From Acidobacteriota bacterium (lineage in GTDB: Bacteria > Acidobacteriota > Terriglobia > Terriglobales > Acidobacteriaceae), in NCBI GenBank assembly GCA_021793595.1, contig JAJYSL010000053.1:1-22309 (forward strand): 22,309 bases of DNA. The letters are read 5' to 3'. The stretch's first letter is position 1. Every line of letters starts with the position of its first letter. Below, one piece after another: positions 1-7,015 of the stretch. The notes under the pieces were generated by a model, which was given only the letters and a program-made list of their open reading frames with translations, made no database searches and was not told the origin of the DNA. A program made the position numbers and the translations under genes.

Positions 1-148
1 ATAACTGAACATCGCCGACTGTTTCTGATCGTCTCCACGCATACTGATTGGATACAGCAAAACCGCGAAAAAAGATGTGACCGCCATCAGTCGAGGAGTT
101 TTTCCGCAGCCTGTTCAGCGCCTTGATCTGCACATCAGTGAGAGCCAT
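1..148 (-). CDS. Tyrosine integrase-like N-terminus (DUF4102-type), partial
   Basis: An open frame starts at an ATG at 148 and runs leftward off the window without a stop (49 codons seen). The first residues, MALTDVQIKAL, match the opening of the N-terminal arm-binding domain (DUF4102) of phage and genomic-island tyrosine integrases, and an STDGG segment at about residues 19-23 sits where the family has its DGGGLYL-type motif. The following residues fit the family less well, so the gene may be divergent or decayed. GAGGAT lies just upstream as a possible ribosome-binding site. It points away from mnmE, in the same direction as mnmE, with 183 bp of repeat-rich DNA between. The catalytic domain lies outside the window, so the call rests on the N-terminus and on the location beside the 3' end of mnmE. 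Confidence 0.5.
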   Translation of the reverse strand, partial: MALTDVQIKALNRLRKNSSTDGGHIFFRGFAVSNQYAWRRSETVGDVQL

Positions 149-235
149 CTATCCTCGAGTCTGGGACTCCACAGTAGGCTTTAAGAATATCGCCTCCCAG
201 AGTCCCGGTGGAGTCCCATTCGTGCTGAGATCACA

Positions 236-326
236 TGAGACCGGGTGAGACCAAAGGATACCCTTATATGTCTCATAATGTGATAGTCAATGCAGGCTGT
301 GAGTCTTGGTGAGACCGGATGAGACC
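236..326. repeat. Paired direct repeats flanking the integrase-gene promoter
   Basis: The 17-mers TGAGACCGGGTGAGACC (236-252) and TGAGACCGGATGAGACC (310-326) differ at one base and are 74 bp apart. Each is itself a tandem of TGAGACC spaced 10 bp, about one helical turn, giving four copies. A related pair of GAGTCCC-type units lies at about 200-217 and more GAGTC/GACTC words at 157-172. I infer integrase arm-type sites or regulator-binding sites. Confidence 0.6.
263..290 (-). promoter_or_regulatory. Candidate sigma-70 promoter for the integrase-like gene
   Basis: On the minus strand TTGACT (285-290) and TATAAG (263-268) are separated by 16 bp, each 5 of 6 to the -35 and -10 consensus. The promoter lies exactly between the two 17-bp repeats, so proteins bound to the repeats would flank or block it. 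Confidence 0.5.
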
Positions 327-331
327 TAACA

Positions 332-349
332 TTATTTTCCGATGCAGAA
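332..349 (-). other. Candidate attachment-site core at the 3' end of mnmE
   Basis: The last 18 bases of mnmE on the minus strand, TTCTGCATCGGAAAATAA, encode FCIGK and the stop. Salmonella genomic island 1 and relatives are known to use the last 18 bp of mnmE (trmE/thdF) as their attachment site. An integrase-like gene beginning 183 bp downstream in the matching orientation makes this the natural junction. The second copy would lie outside the window and was not seen. Confidence 0.4.
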
Positions 350-1723
350 GGTGGAGAAGATCAGATTCAAAATATCGTCGGCTGTTGTAGCGCCGGTCAA
401 TGCATCCAGGCTGCGCAGCGCGGTATGAAGATCGATCAGCAGCATCTCGTGGGGGACTTCGGCAGCGATCGCCTGTTCTGCAGCCTGAAGGGCTTGCAGC
501 GTTTCCGACACCGCCTGCTGCTGGCGAACATTGGTCATCAGCCCGCTCTCGACTTCATTTCCTTCTCCGCGAATCAGCGTTAGGATTGCTTCGCGTAGTT
601 GCGAAATTCCTTCGCCAGTCAGTGCCGAGGTCTCAATCGCGCCGCGCGATCGGTTCGCAGAATGGACAACTTCGCTTCCGGATATCCCGCGGACCAGGTC
701 CGTCTTGTTCAACACCACCAGTGCTCGACGTGTTCGCATCTGTTCCAGCAGAGAGATCTCTTCGTGGGTCAACGCTTCCGCGGTGGCGTCGAGCACCAAC
801 AACACGACATCAGCATCCGCCAATGCCTCGCGCGATTTTTGAATACCGATGCTTTCGGCTTCATCCTGCGCGGTTCGTAACCCTGCCGTATCGATCAGGT
901 CGAGCGGGATTCCACCCAGCGAAACACGCTCCGTCACCAAGTCTCGCGTGGTTCCTGGGGTGGCCGTCACGATGGCACGTTCCCGTTGTACAAGCTGATT
1001 GAATAGGGAGGACTTTCCCGCGTTCGGACGGCCGACAATCGACAGCGAGATTCCATCGCGCACCACTCGGCCGTAGGCGAACGATGCGGCCAGCGCCTGC
1101 AGCGGTTCGATGATCGTCGCCACCCGATTCGCAATGATTGCTGCCGGCATCACGTCGATGTCGTCTTCGGCGAAGTCGATCCCCGCTTCCAATTCCGCAA
1201 TCAGATGCACCAGCGCCTGCTTGATCGGCTGGATACGACGCGAGAGTGAACCTTCCATCTGCTCGGATGCAATTTTTGCCTGGAACAGGGTTTGCGCCTC
1301 GATCAGATCACGCACGGCTTCGGCTTGCGTCAGGTCGATGCGCCCGGAAAGAAACGCGCGCTCGGTGAACTCGCCGGGCCGTGCTAATCGAGCGCCTCGC
1401 GTGATGGCAGCCCGCACCAGTGACTCCAACACCACCGGCGAGCCATGCGCGGCGATTTCGACGACATCTTCTCTAGTGTAGGAATTGGGCGACTGAAAGA
1501 ACGTGACCACCGCTTCGTCGATTCGAGTCGCTCGTTCCGCGTCTTGATTCTCTGGATCGAGAATGTCGGCCAGTTGGGCATGGGTTGGTACGAGAGGTTT
1601 TTCTAACAGCATCAGGCTTGAAGCAATCGGAACCGCGTCCGCGCCGGAGAGACGCACGATGCCGATGCCGCCGCGACCCGGCGGTGTTGAAACGGCTACG
1701 ATCGTGTCGCGCGCTGCACTCAA
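332..1723 (-). CDS. mnmE: tRNA modification GTPase MnmE
   Basis: MnmE acts with MnmG to install the carboxymethylaminomethyl-type modification on wobble uridine 34 of certain tRNAs. The 463-aa length is normal. The N-terminal tetrahydrofolate-binding domain opens with DTIVAVSTPPGRGGIGIVRL. The embedded Ras-like G domain shows the P-loop GRPNAGKSS (about residue 231), DTAGL (about 277) and NKTD (about 338), and the protein ends with the invariant FCIGK. The start at 1723 is TTG: the nearest upstream ATG (1729-1731) is in another frame and stops after three codons, and the family N-terminus fits TTG. The purine-rich AAAGAAAAAGAAATAA in front is also the 3' end of the upstream toxin-like gene, whose stop is 7 nt away, so the two are probably co-transcribed. 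mnmG is not in the window. Confidence 0.97.
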   Translation of the reverse strand: MSAARDTIVAVSTPPGRGGIGIVRLSGADAVPIASSLMLLEKPLVPTHAQLADILDPENQDAERATRIDEAVVTFFQSPNSYTREDVVEIAAHGSPVVLESLVRAAITRGARLARPGEFTERAFLSGRIDLTQAEAVRDLIEAQTLFQAKIASEQMEGSLSRRIQPIKQALVHLIAELEAGIDFAEDDIDVMPAAIIANRVATIIEPLQALAASFAYGRVVRDGISLSIVGRPNAGKSSLFNQLVQRERAIVTATPGTTRDLVTERVSLGGIPLDLIDTAGLRTAQDEAESIGIQKSREALADADVVLLVLDATAEALTHEEISLLEQMRTRRALVVLNKTDLVRGISGSEVVHSANRSRGAIETSALTGEGISQLREAILTLIRGEGNEVESGLMTNVRQQQAVSETLQALQAAEQAIAAEVPHEMLLIDLHTALRSLDALTGATTADDILNLIFSTFCIGK

Positions 1724-1730
1724 GCGAACA

Positions 1731-2201
1731 TTATTTCTTTTTCTTTGGGTTCTTGGGGCCAGTATGGTTTGGATGATTGTCTGGATATAGCTTGTGGAGG
1801 GCGTCCAGCCAGACGATATAGAAGATGTTCCCGATTAATATGCCGGATGCGCGCCATCCTATCTCCGGTTCTTTCTTTTCTTCTGGGCAAATCCTGATCT
1901 GCCATGCTTCTTCCATATTTAGGTTCTCATCCAAGGAAGAAAAGCCGTCGCGTTCCGATGTTTCGGAGAAATCAATCGTATGTCGATCTATTTGTTTATT
2001 CTGATCGCGAAAACGATCAACAGTATAGCCAGAATACTTTTGCACAGCGATTATAAGGTTGCGGAAATACTCGGCGGTGCACAAGGCAATGTTGAACTTC
2101 TTTGACTGAATATCGAGATGCTTGAAAGAAAACTCGAGAGTTTCTGTCTCTTTGGCTTTCTTGGCAACAGGGATTCTAAGTCCCTGTTGCTGTTTAGCCA
2201 T
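1731..2201 (-). CDS. Putative toxin partner of a Panacea/SocA-type antitoxin
   Basis: A 156-aa cytoplasmic protein without signal peptide or membrane segment. Visible blocks are FSFKHLD (24-30), DRFRDQNKQIDRH (62-74), EEAWQI (97-102), and a hydrophobic C-terminal block FYIVWLDALHKLYP (127-140), followed by a lysine tail (NPKKKK). I recognise this pattern as a partner often found beside DUF4065 proteins but cannot name the family or its activity. Its start overlaps the end of the antitoxin-like gene by 8 nt, which implies translational coupling. In Caulobacter SocAB, a SocA-type protein delivers the toxin SocB, a DnaN inhibitor, to ClpXP; whether this protein works that way is unknown, and no clear clamp-binding motif is visible. 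The gene is more AT-rich than its neighbours, which suggests transfer. It lies 7 nt upstream of mnmE. Confidence 0.7.
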   Translation of the reverse strand: MAKQQQGLRIPVAKKAKETETLEFSFKHLDIQSKKFNIALCTAEYFRNLIIAVQKYSGYTVDRFRDQNKQIDRHTIDFSETSERDGFSSLDENLNMEEAWQIRICPEEKKEPEIGWRASGILIGNIFYIVWLDALHKLYPDNHPNHTGPKNPKKKK

Positions 2202-2646
2202 CCAAGCGCGCGTGATAAAAGTTTTTCATCGACTCATGGGTGATGACCCGATTAGACGGCTCATCGGGCGCAAGCGAGCCCCGAGCTTCCTTCCATGGGC
2301 CTTCTTGATGGGTCATGCGTTCCAAAGTGGTCGCATCGAACTCCCCATACACGCGGGTGACCTCTTTCAGATGAAAGGTCAAATCGCTTAGGGTTTCCGC
2401 CTTCACTTCCTCTGTGATGGGACGCCATGCGTAATCCTTGTACTGACGAAAGACGCTTGGTACGACGGGACCATGAACCCATGCCTGAATTGGATCCAGA
2501 AATAACGGTTTCCCATAAAGCGCCAGATGCCAAGCTTGTGCGTAGTACAACAGCTTCTGCAGCTTTAAGTTGCTGATTTCCTTATTTTTCTTTTGGAAGG
2601 AGGAAATGAAATACTTTGCCACCTCTGATGCTGTCGTAGATTTCAT
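2194..2646 (-). CDS. Panacea (SocA-like, DUF4065) domain antitoxin
   Basis: A 150-aa protein dominated by a Panacea/DUF4065 domain at about residues 5-110. Diagnostic blocks are SNLKLQKLLYYAQAWHLALY (about 25-44), PLFLDPIQAWVHGPVVP (about 47-63) and VFRQYKDY. Proteins of this family are antitoxins in many toxin-antitoxin pairs; Caulobacter SocA is also a proteolytic adaptor. It is the first gene of a two-gene unit and overlaps the putative toxin by 8 nt (TAA inside the downstream ATGGCTAAA). A GGGAGAGGG ribosome-binding stretch precedes the ATG. A candidate promoter with a palindrome over its -10 box lies upstream, so autoregulation is plausible. The unit interrupts the usual jag-mnmE order. 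Domain identity is firm; the antitoxin role is inferred from family and arrangement. Confidence 0.85.
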   Translation of the reverse strand: MKSTTASEVAKYFISSFQKKNKEISNLKLQKLLYYAQAWHLALYGKPLFLDPIQAWVHGPVVPSVFRQYKDYAWRPITEEVKAETLSDLTFHLKEVTRVYGEFDATTLERMTHQEGPWKEARGSLAPDEPSNRVITHESMKNFYHARLDG

Positions 2647-2675
2647 GGCCCTCTCCCTATTCCTTAGATGTAACT

Positions 2676-2709
2676 CTCCTACAATAGGAGCGAAATAACA
2701 TTAACACAA
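2676..2709 (-). promoter_or_regulatory. Candidate promoter and operator of the toxin-antitoxin unit
   Basis: On the minus strand TTGTGT (2704-2709) and TATTGT (2681-2686) are spaced by 17 bp. The -10 box lies inside the perfect palindrome CTCCTACAATAGGAG (2676-2690, 6-bp arms, 3-bp centre), a good place for a repressor to block transcription. Predicted transcription would start about 25-30 nt upstream of the antitoxin ATG. Confidence 0.5.
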
Positions 2710-2739
2710 CGAAAAGTTCGCCGATTCGTATGCCTTCCG

Positions 2740-3294
2740 TTATCCTCGCCCAAAGGTGCGTGCCCGCCCGGTTCCCGCGGAAGGAGTTCTGGGCTGCCAG
2801 TTTTTTGGATAGACCACGACGGAACGACGCATGCCTTCTCCGCTGCTTTCGCTGCGCAGATCGTCATAGTGTTTCAAGGCCAGGTGCAGCATGCGCCGCT
2901 CGCGGGAGTTCATCGGCGCGAATTGATACGGCTCGCCAGTTCGATGCACTTGCTCTGCGGCAGTGTCGGCTGCGAGCTTAAGTTCCTGAGCGCGCAACGC
3001 TTTGTAGCCTCGCGCGTCGAAGCTGACCAGATCGTGCTCGGAGGGCTCCAGTCGCAGCGATTTTGCCGCGATGTGCTCCAAAGAGCGCAACAGCTCCGCA
3101 TTATGTTCCAGCACCAGGTCCACATCCGGCCCCGCAATTTCCACGTAGATTTCGCGTGACTCGAACTTGTGTGGATCCGCCGCGCCCGCACCTGCGGTAA
3201 TCCTGTACTTGAGCCGCAAACAGCCTTTGCCGACCACAGTTTTCAAAAACGCATCGATTGTTTCTACGGCAGATTGATAGTTTTCAATGGGCAT
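2740..3294 (-). CDS. jag: Jag/KhpB-like KH-R3H RNA-binding protein
   Basis: A 184-aa protein with the single-stranded nucleic acid-binding domain pair of Jag (SpoIIIJ-associated protein, also KhpB/EloR). The KH-like region at about residues 20-95 contains GPDVDLVLEHNAELLRSLEH. The R3H domain at about 123-162 contains NSRERRMLHLALKHYDD followed by SESSGEGMRRSVVVYP. The N-terminal Jag_N domain of Firmicutes versions is absent, as is common outside that phylum. In other bacteria the protein binds RNA and influences cell elongation and division. It starts 32 nt after the yidC stop, the usual yidC-jag order, which supports the call. The C-terminal 15-20 residues are basic and glycine-rich. Confidence 0.9.
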   Translation of the reverse strand: MPIENYQSAVETIDAFLKTVVGKGCLRLKYRITAGAGAADPHKFESREIYVEIAGPDVDLVLEHNAELLRSLEHIAAKSLRLEPSEHDLVSFDARGYKALRAQELKLAADTAAEQVHRTGEPYQFAPMNSRERRMLHLALKHYDDLRSESSGEGMRRSVVVYPKNWQPRTPSAGTGRARTFGRG

Positions 3295-3326
3295 TGGTAT
3301 TCCTTAGTCTCGCTTGTGCAGATTTG

Positions 3327-5132
3327 TCAACGCCGGGTGAGTGCTGCCGGTCGTCCGCCCTTCTTTTTCAACGCTCGCCTGGCTTGAATCTCCCGCAACT
3401 CTTTGCCTAACTTGGTGCGGTTAATGATCATTTGCTGCCCGATGCCGATCAAGTTACTCCCCGACCAATACAACGCCAGCCCCGACGCATAATGCCAGCA
3501 GATAAATCCGCTGAACAACGGCATCGTAAACGCCATCATCTTTTGCTGGGCGGCATCGACGCCCGGCGACGGCGTAAACATCTGGAAGAAGAACTGCGAC
3601 ACCACCATCAAAATCGGAAGAATGTGATACGGATCCGGAGCCGACAAATCATGCAGCCAGAACCAGTGCGCATGGCGCAGCTCGATCGCGTTTTCCAGCA
3701 TGGCATAAAACGCGAAAATCAGGGGAAACTGAACCAGCATGGGAAGGCAGCCTCCAAACATGTTGACGCCCTCCTTTTTGTACAGCTCCTGCATTTCCCG
3801 GTTCATGTCCTGCTTGCGCGGGTCGTCGAACTTGTATTTCTTGTACTTCTCCTTGATAAAGTTCATCTGCGGCTGGATGCGCTGCATTTTGATCGATGAC
3901 TTCATCATGGTGAAGCGCGTCGGGAACATGGCCAGCGTCAGAAACACTGTCAGGATCAGGATCGCCCAGCCCCAGTTCGGGACCACATGCTGATATACCC
4001 AGCGCAGCAGGTAAAACAGCGGCTTGGCAATGATCGACCACATGCCGTAATGCACAATCGGCTCCAGGTTCGGACCGGTCGGTTTTCCATCCGGCCCCAT
4101 GGCACGGATCGACGACAACACCCCCAGCGACTTGGGGCCGGCAAAAATCCGCACCGTCGTTGGGCCATTCACGGCACCCACGGCTGCACCTAATATCGGC
4201 TCAGGCTCAGTCTCGCTAGTCTTCGGCTCGTCCGGATTTTTTGGAATATCCAGCGTATGGCGCAGCGCCACAAAGGTGCTATCGGCCGGTGTCTCCGGAA
4301 GAAACATCGCGGCAAAATACAGGTCACTTACACCTCCCCAGTCGAGCGAGCCTGCCTGCGTTTCGCCGTCATTTACTTTCTTCGGCGCAATGCTTTCTAT
4401 CTTGCCGCTGCTCGATCGATCAATCTTCTGATACGTGGAGTAATCGCGCGCCTCGCGTTGATCGCCGAATCCCGCCGGCCACGCAACCAGCGCCTCGACC
4501 GGCGCACCATTCTGCGTCACACTCACATCCGCCGTGACAACGTAGCTGTCGTCGAAATGGAACGTCTTGCGAACCACCAGGCCGCCGGCGGAATAGTTAA
4601 ACGTCAACTGATTGGGCGCCGTCAGCGTTCCGGTTGCGGAAGGCACATACAGTGCCTGCGCCAGGCGCTGCCGCAATCCTGCGTCATAGGTATAGATCGA
4701 CAGCGGATACCCAAATTTTTCGGCGGCCGTCGGATGCACCAGGTCCAGCGGCTTGTCATCGTAGTTTGTGTACTTCTTCAAAATCCACGAGGTCACTTCG
4801 CCGCCGCGATTGCTGAACGTAATCCGGTACAGCTCGTTTTCGACGACCGTGGAGGTCTGGGTTGCGGCCGCTACCTTCGGTGTTGCCGCCGCTATGGATG
4901 CTTCCTTACCTGTGGCGTTTGGAGCATTGTTGCCGACGGTCGCGCCATTTTGCTCGGTCGCACTCGTGTTCGCAGCGGAGGTGGGGGCTGCAGTTGGAGT
5001 CGGAGTTGCCGGGTGCTTCGGCTTGAAAAATTGCATGCCCAGCAGAATTGCCGCAAACACAACGGTAAACACCAGCAGGGAATTCGTATCCTGCTTCCCG
5101 CCTTGCTGGTTAGGATTTTTATATTCGGCCAA
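3327..5132 (-). CDS. yidC: Membrane protein insertase YidC
   Basis: YidC inserts proteins into the inner membrane, alone or with SecYEG. It has an N-terminal membrane segment (LLVFTVVFAAILLGMQFF, about residues 18-35), a Pro/Ala/Thr-rich linker, a periplasmic beta-sandwich (about 90-330) and the five-helix Oxa1-type core. The core includes the helix ending FPTRFTMMKS with its conserved arginine, the charged cytoplasmic hairpin (MQRIQPQMNFIKEKYKKY), GGCLPMLVQFPLIFAFYAML, and the last helix ending ALYWSGSNLIGIGQQ. The frame extends to another TTG at 5153, but I chose the TTG at 5132, giving MAEYKNPNQQ, because AGGAAG lies 5-6 nt upstream and the product then has the usual N-terminus (601 aa). 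It lies between yidD and jag on the same strand. Confidence 0.95.
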   Translation of the reverse strand: MAEYKNPNQQGGKQDTNSLLVFTVVFAAILLGMQFFKPKHPATPTPTAAPTSAANTSATEQNGATVGNNAPNATGKEASIAAATPKVAAATQTSTVVENELYRITFSNRGGEVTSWILKKYTNYDDKPLDLVHPTAAEKFGYPLSIYTYDAGLRQRLAQALYVPSATGTLTAPNQLTFNYSAGGLVVRKTFHFDDSYVVTADVSVTQNGAPVEALVAWPAGFGDQREARDYSTYQKIDRSSSGKIESIAPKKVNDGETQAGSLDWGGVSDLYFAAMFLPETPADSTFVALRHTLDIPKNPDEPKTSETEPEPILGAAVGAVNGPTTVRIFAGPKSLGVLSSIRAMGPDGKPTGPNLEPIVHYGMWSIIAKPLFYLLRWVYQHVVPNWGWAILILTVFLTLAMFPTRFTMMKSSIKMQRIQPQMNFIKEKYKKYKFDDPRKQDMNREMQELYKKEGVNMFGGCLPMLVQFPLIFAFYAMLENAIELRHAHWFWLHDLSAPDPYHILPILMVVSQFFFQMFTPSPGVDAAQQKMMAFTMPLFSGFICWHYASGLALYWSGSNLIGIGQQMIINRTKLGKELREIQARRALKKKGGRPAALTRR

Positions 5133-5401
5133 GAGACTTCCTGTTGCGTTCAATTTCCGCTCTGCAATTTCAGCGCAAACGCTTCCACGACCAGGGCAGG
5201 CCTGCGGTGGAGGCTGAATTTTCTGCTGTCTCGATCGTTCCTCGACGCTTCTGGGGTTCGACGTGCCGGGACGGTTCGCGCAGATGCGGGTATACCTATC
5301 CTACCCGTTTTTATGCCCTACTTGCAGGCGGTTCGGCAGCCCGCGACGCCTGCACCTGCCGAGACAGTGAGATACGAAGAAAATGGCCGCGACTGAAACG
5401 C
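5133..5401. other. Gap between yidD and yidC without a supported gene
   Basis: This 269-bp stretch has no supported gene, although yidD and yidC are normally close. It holds a small inverted repeat, CGGGTA (5287-5292) with TACCCG (5302-5307). On the minus strand a weak promoter-like pair, TGCAAG and TAGGAT with 17 bp between, suggests that yidC might have its own promoter. Neither signal is strong. Confidence 0.3.
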
Positions 5402-5674
5402 CTATGGCACTGGGTCGAAACCGCCGCGCCGGCCCTTGCGGCTCCAGGGATGACAGCGCGAAATTCTCGCGATTGCCATTCCGGACCCACGCAGCCAGCC
5501 GTAACGCGCCACCGCGATGGCAGCATACTCCGAACAAGTCGGTTGAAAACGGCAGCCGCTGGGCATTGGCAGCAGCGAGCCCCCCAGCGCATGCAGGCTG
5601 GGAGAAATCCATCGCTGATAGAGGCTGGCCAGCCGCTCCACCCGAGCCGCACGCCGCTCCTGACTAGTTGCCAT
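5402..5674 (-). CDS. yidD: Membrane protein insertion efficiency factor YidD
   Basis: A 90-aa protein of the YidD family, a small membrane-associated factor that assists YidC-dependent insertion. It contains the family pattern: [10 protein letters not shown], then [12 protein letters not shown] (about residues 40-51) with two conserved cysteines, and [18 protein letters not shown] at the C-terminus. The amphipathic N-terminus is rich in arginine. Its ATG overlaps the end of rnpA by 11 nt, so translation is probably coupled. The order rnpA-yidD-yidC is the conserved one. Confidence 0.95.
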   Translation of the reverse strand: MATSQERRAARVERLASLYQRWISPSLHALGGSLLPMPSGCRFQPTCSEYAAIAVARYGWLRGSGMAIARISRCHPWSRKGRRGGFDPVP

Positions 5675-6143
5675 GGCTCGGGTCTGTATCGCAGCGTGAC
5701 TTCAGCGCCAGTTGTACCGCGCGAAACGCCCGCCGTACATCCCGCTCAATCTGAGAAAATTCGGCTTCCAGCACGGTACGCCGAGGATGAAGCACCACAT
5801 CCACATTAGCCGTCAGTTCCGTCTGCACCTGCCGGATCGCCTGCCGCATACGCCGCTTAATGCGATTGCGAGCCACCGCATTCCCCAGCACTCGGCCGGC
5901 AGTCAGGCCAACCCGGGACCCAGGAGGAATTTCCATTGCATGGCTACGCGCGGGCTTCACTGTGCTGCCAACCTCGGTCGCGTCCTGCAGCTTGCGAGCC
6001 GCGAAAAAATACGTCATCAGCGGCAACGACTGCCGCTTCCCCTCGCGATAGACCCGCTGATAGTCAGCGTGCTTGCGCAGCTTTGATTCCCGCCGCGGGG
6101 CGGCCACGGGCTTGCGCACTCGAACTGGAGATGGGGCTGGCAT
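5664..6143 (-). CDS. rnpA: Ribonuclease P protein component
   Basis: The small basic protein subunit of RNase P, which with the RNA subunit matures the 5' ends of tRNAs. The hallmark is [20 protein letters not shown] (about residues 82-101), containing the RNR motif, preceded by RVGLTA. The early [17 protein letters not shown] is typical of the family N-terminus. At 159 aa it is longer than the usual 110-130, owing to a basic N-terminal extension (residues 1-18) and an insertion before RVGLTA (about residues 52-76) not typical of model RnpA. GGTGAG precedes the ATG. It is followed directly by yidD with an 11-nt overlap. Confidence 0.95.
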   Translation of the reverse strand: MPAPSPVRVRKPVAAPRRESKLRKHADYQRVYREGKRQSLPLMTYFFAARKLQDATEVGSTVKPARSHAMEIPPGSRVGLTAGRVLGNAVARNRIKRRMRQAIRQVQTELTANVDVVLHPRRTVLEAEFSQIERDVRRAFRAVQLALKSRCDTDPSHGN

Positions 6144-6280
6144 CGCTCACCGTTAGTCCTATTGTCGCGCAACCGGGCTCAAAAACTAGTGGCCATGCCC
6201 GCAGCACCATACAGAGCTGCGGTATCGAACAGCGAATCCCAGGGAAATAGGAGGTTGCGGCGGTGGGAACCAGGCTGCGG

Positions 6281-6315
6281 ACCCATCCTTCGGTCGCCTC
6301 AGCGACAAGGGTGGG
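6281..6315. repeat. Intergenic palindrome between rpmH and rnpA
   Basis: The segment starting CCCATCCTTCGGTCGCC and ending GCGACAAGGGTGGG folds as a hairpin: CCCATCCTT against AAGGGTGGG (8 of 9) and an inner GTCGC-CTCA-GCGAC perfect stem. From memory this type of element is frequent between genes in Acidobacteriota, but I cannot count copies here; only this copy was seen in the window. It may affect rpmH-rnpA mRNA processing. Confidence 0.5.
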
Positions 6316-6324
6316 GGAGGGAAG

Positions 6325-6480
6325 CTAGTCGCGGTAGCCGGCGCTGACAGACACGCGCTTGCGGCCTTTGGCGCGACGGCGCGATAGTACGGCTTGCCCC
6401 GCCTTGCTCTTCATACGGGCCCTGAAGCCATGCGTCTTGGCGCGGTGGCGGCGATTCGGTTGAAATGTGCGCTTCGGCAT
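6325..6480 (-). CDS. rpmH: 50S ribosomal protein L34
   Basis: A 51-aa protein translated directly from the sequence. It begins [19 protein letters not shown] and continues with [20 protein letters not shown], the full L34 signature, and ends VSVSAGYRD before a TAG stop. L34 is a component of the large ribosomal subunit, and rpmH is normally the first gene of the rpmH-rnpA-yidD-yidC run, as here. AGGAG lies upstream of the ATG, inside a small GGAG-CGCA-CTCC hairpin that could modulate translation. A well-formed promoter lies 50-75 nt upstream. Confidence 0.97.
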   Translation of the reverse strand: MPKRTFQPNRRHRAKTHGFRARMKSKAGQAVLSRRRAKGRKRVSVSAGYRD

Positions 6481-6527
6481 CGGAGTGCGCTCCTAAACGG
6501 AAAATCTTATATAGACAGCAAACTTTG

Positions 6528-6556
6528 AGTATACCGGAGAACAGTCTGCCGCACAA
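6528..6556 (-). promoter_or_regulatory. Promoter of the rpmH operon
   Basis: On the minus strand TTGTGC (6551-6556) and TATACT (6528-6533) are separated by exactly 17 bp, a good match to a sigma-70-type promoter. Transcription would start near 6521 and give a leader of about 40 nt before rpmH. Confidence 0.65.
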
Positions 6557-6771
6557 AGCGCAGTCGCGATTCCGTAGGAGGAATAGGCATGTCCGTCGGC
6601 AAGCATCATGTAGATGATGGGGATATTTGTGGCAGCGGTGAGAAAGCTGAATGTCGTAGTCGGAAGCCGACCCCCTGCCGGCAAAGGTCTTCAACCGCGA
6701 CAAAGGCAGGAACCGCGTCAGCCTGTGGGAGCCCGCGCACATTCCTGCCAATTTCCTTCTTACCTTTTCAC

Positions 6772-6915
6772 TCAGATCACTCGCAACAACAGCAGGATGA
6801 TCACGATCAGCAAAATCAGCCCGAGCCCGCCGCCCCCGTAGTAGCCAACTCCGGGGCCCAAGCGATACCCGCCAAACACCACAATCAAAAGTAGAACGAT
6901 CAAGATAAGTAGCAT
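6772..6915 (-). CDS. DUF3309-like small membrane protein
   Basis: A 47-aa peptide read directly from the sequence. It has two hydrophobic helices, MLLILIVLLLIVVFGG (1-16) and LGLILLIVIILLLLRVI (31-47), joined by a glycine/tyrosine-rich turn (GYRLGPGVGYYGGGG). This two-helix, Gly-rich-loop pattern is that of DUF3309, a family of tiny membrane proteins of unknown function. GGGAG lies 6 nt upstream of the ATG, which supports real translation. It lies 100 bp downstream of the AsmA-like gene on the same strand and could share its transcript. Confidence 0.75.
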   Translation of the reverse strand: MLLILIVLLLIVVFGGYRLGPGVGYYGGGGLGLILLIVIILLLLRVI

Positions 6916-7015
6916 TTTGTCTCCCTTGCGGCGAACGCCCCTCGCCATGTGCTAGCCGATTGGATGCAAATGCCAAGAAAGCGTGCGCGCCTCCAACCGG
7001 TTTTTTGCGACCGCC

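Noticed and set aside
149..331. CRISPR-like array in the repeat-rich segment beside mnmE
   Set aside because: The repeats are short, few, in tandem pairs and without uniform spacers; they fit protein-binding sites better.
4257..5396. Long plus-strand open frame (379 codons) opposite yidC
   Set aside because: It lies antisense to the clearly real yidC, has no family features and an arginine-rich composition typical of an opposite-strand shadow of a GC-rich gene.
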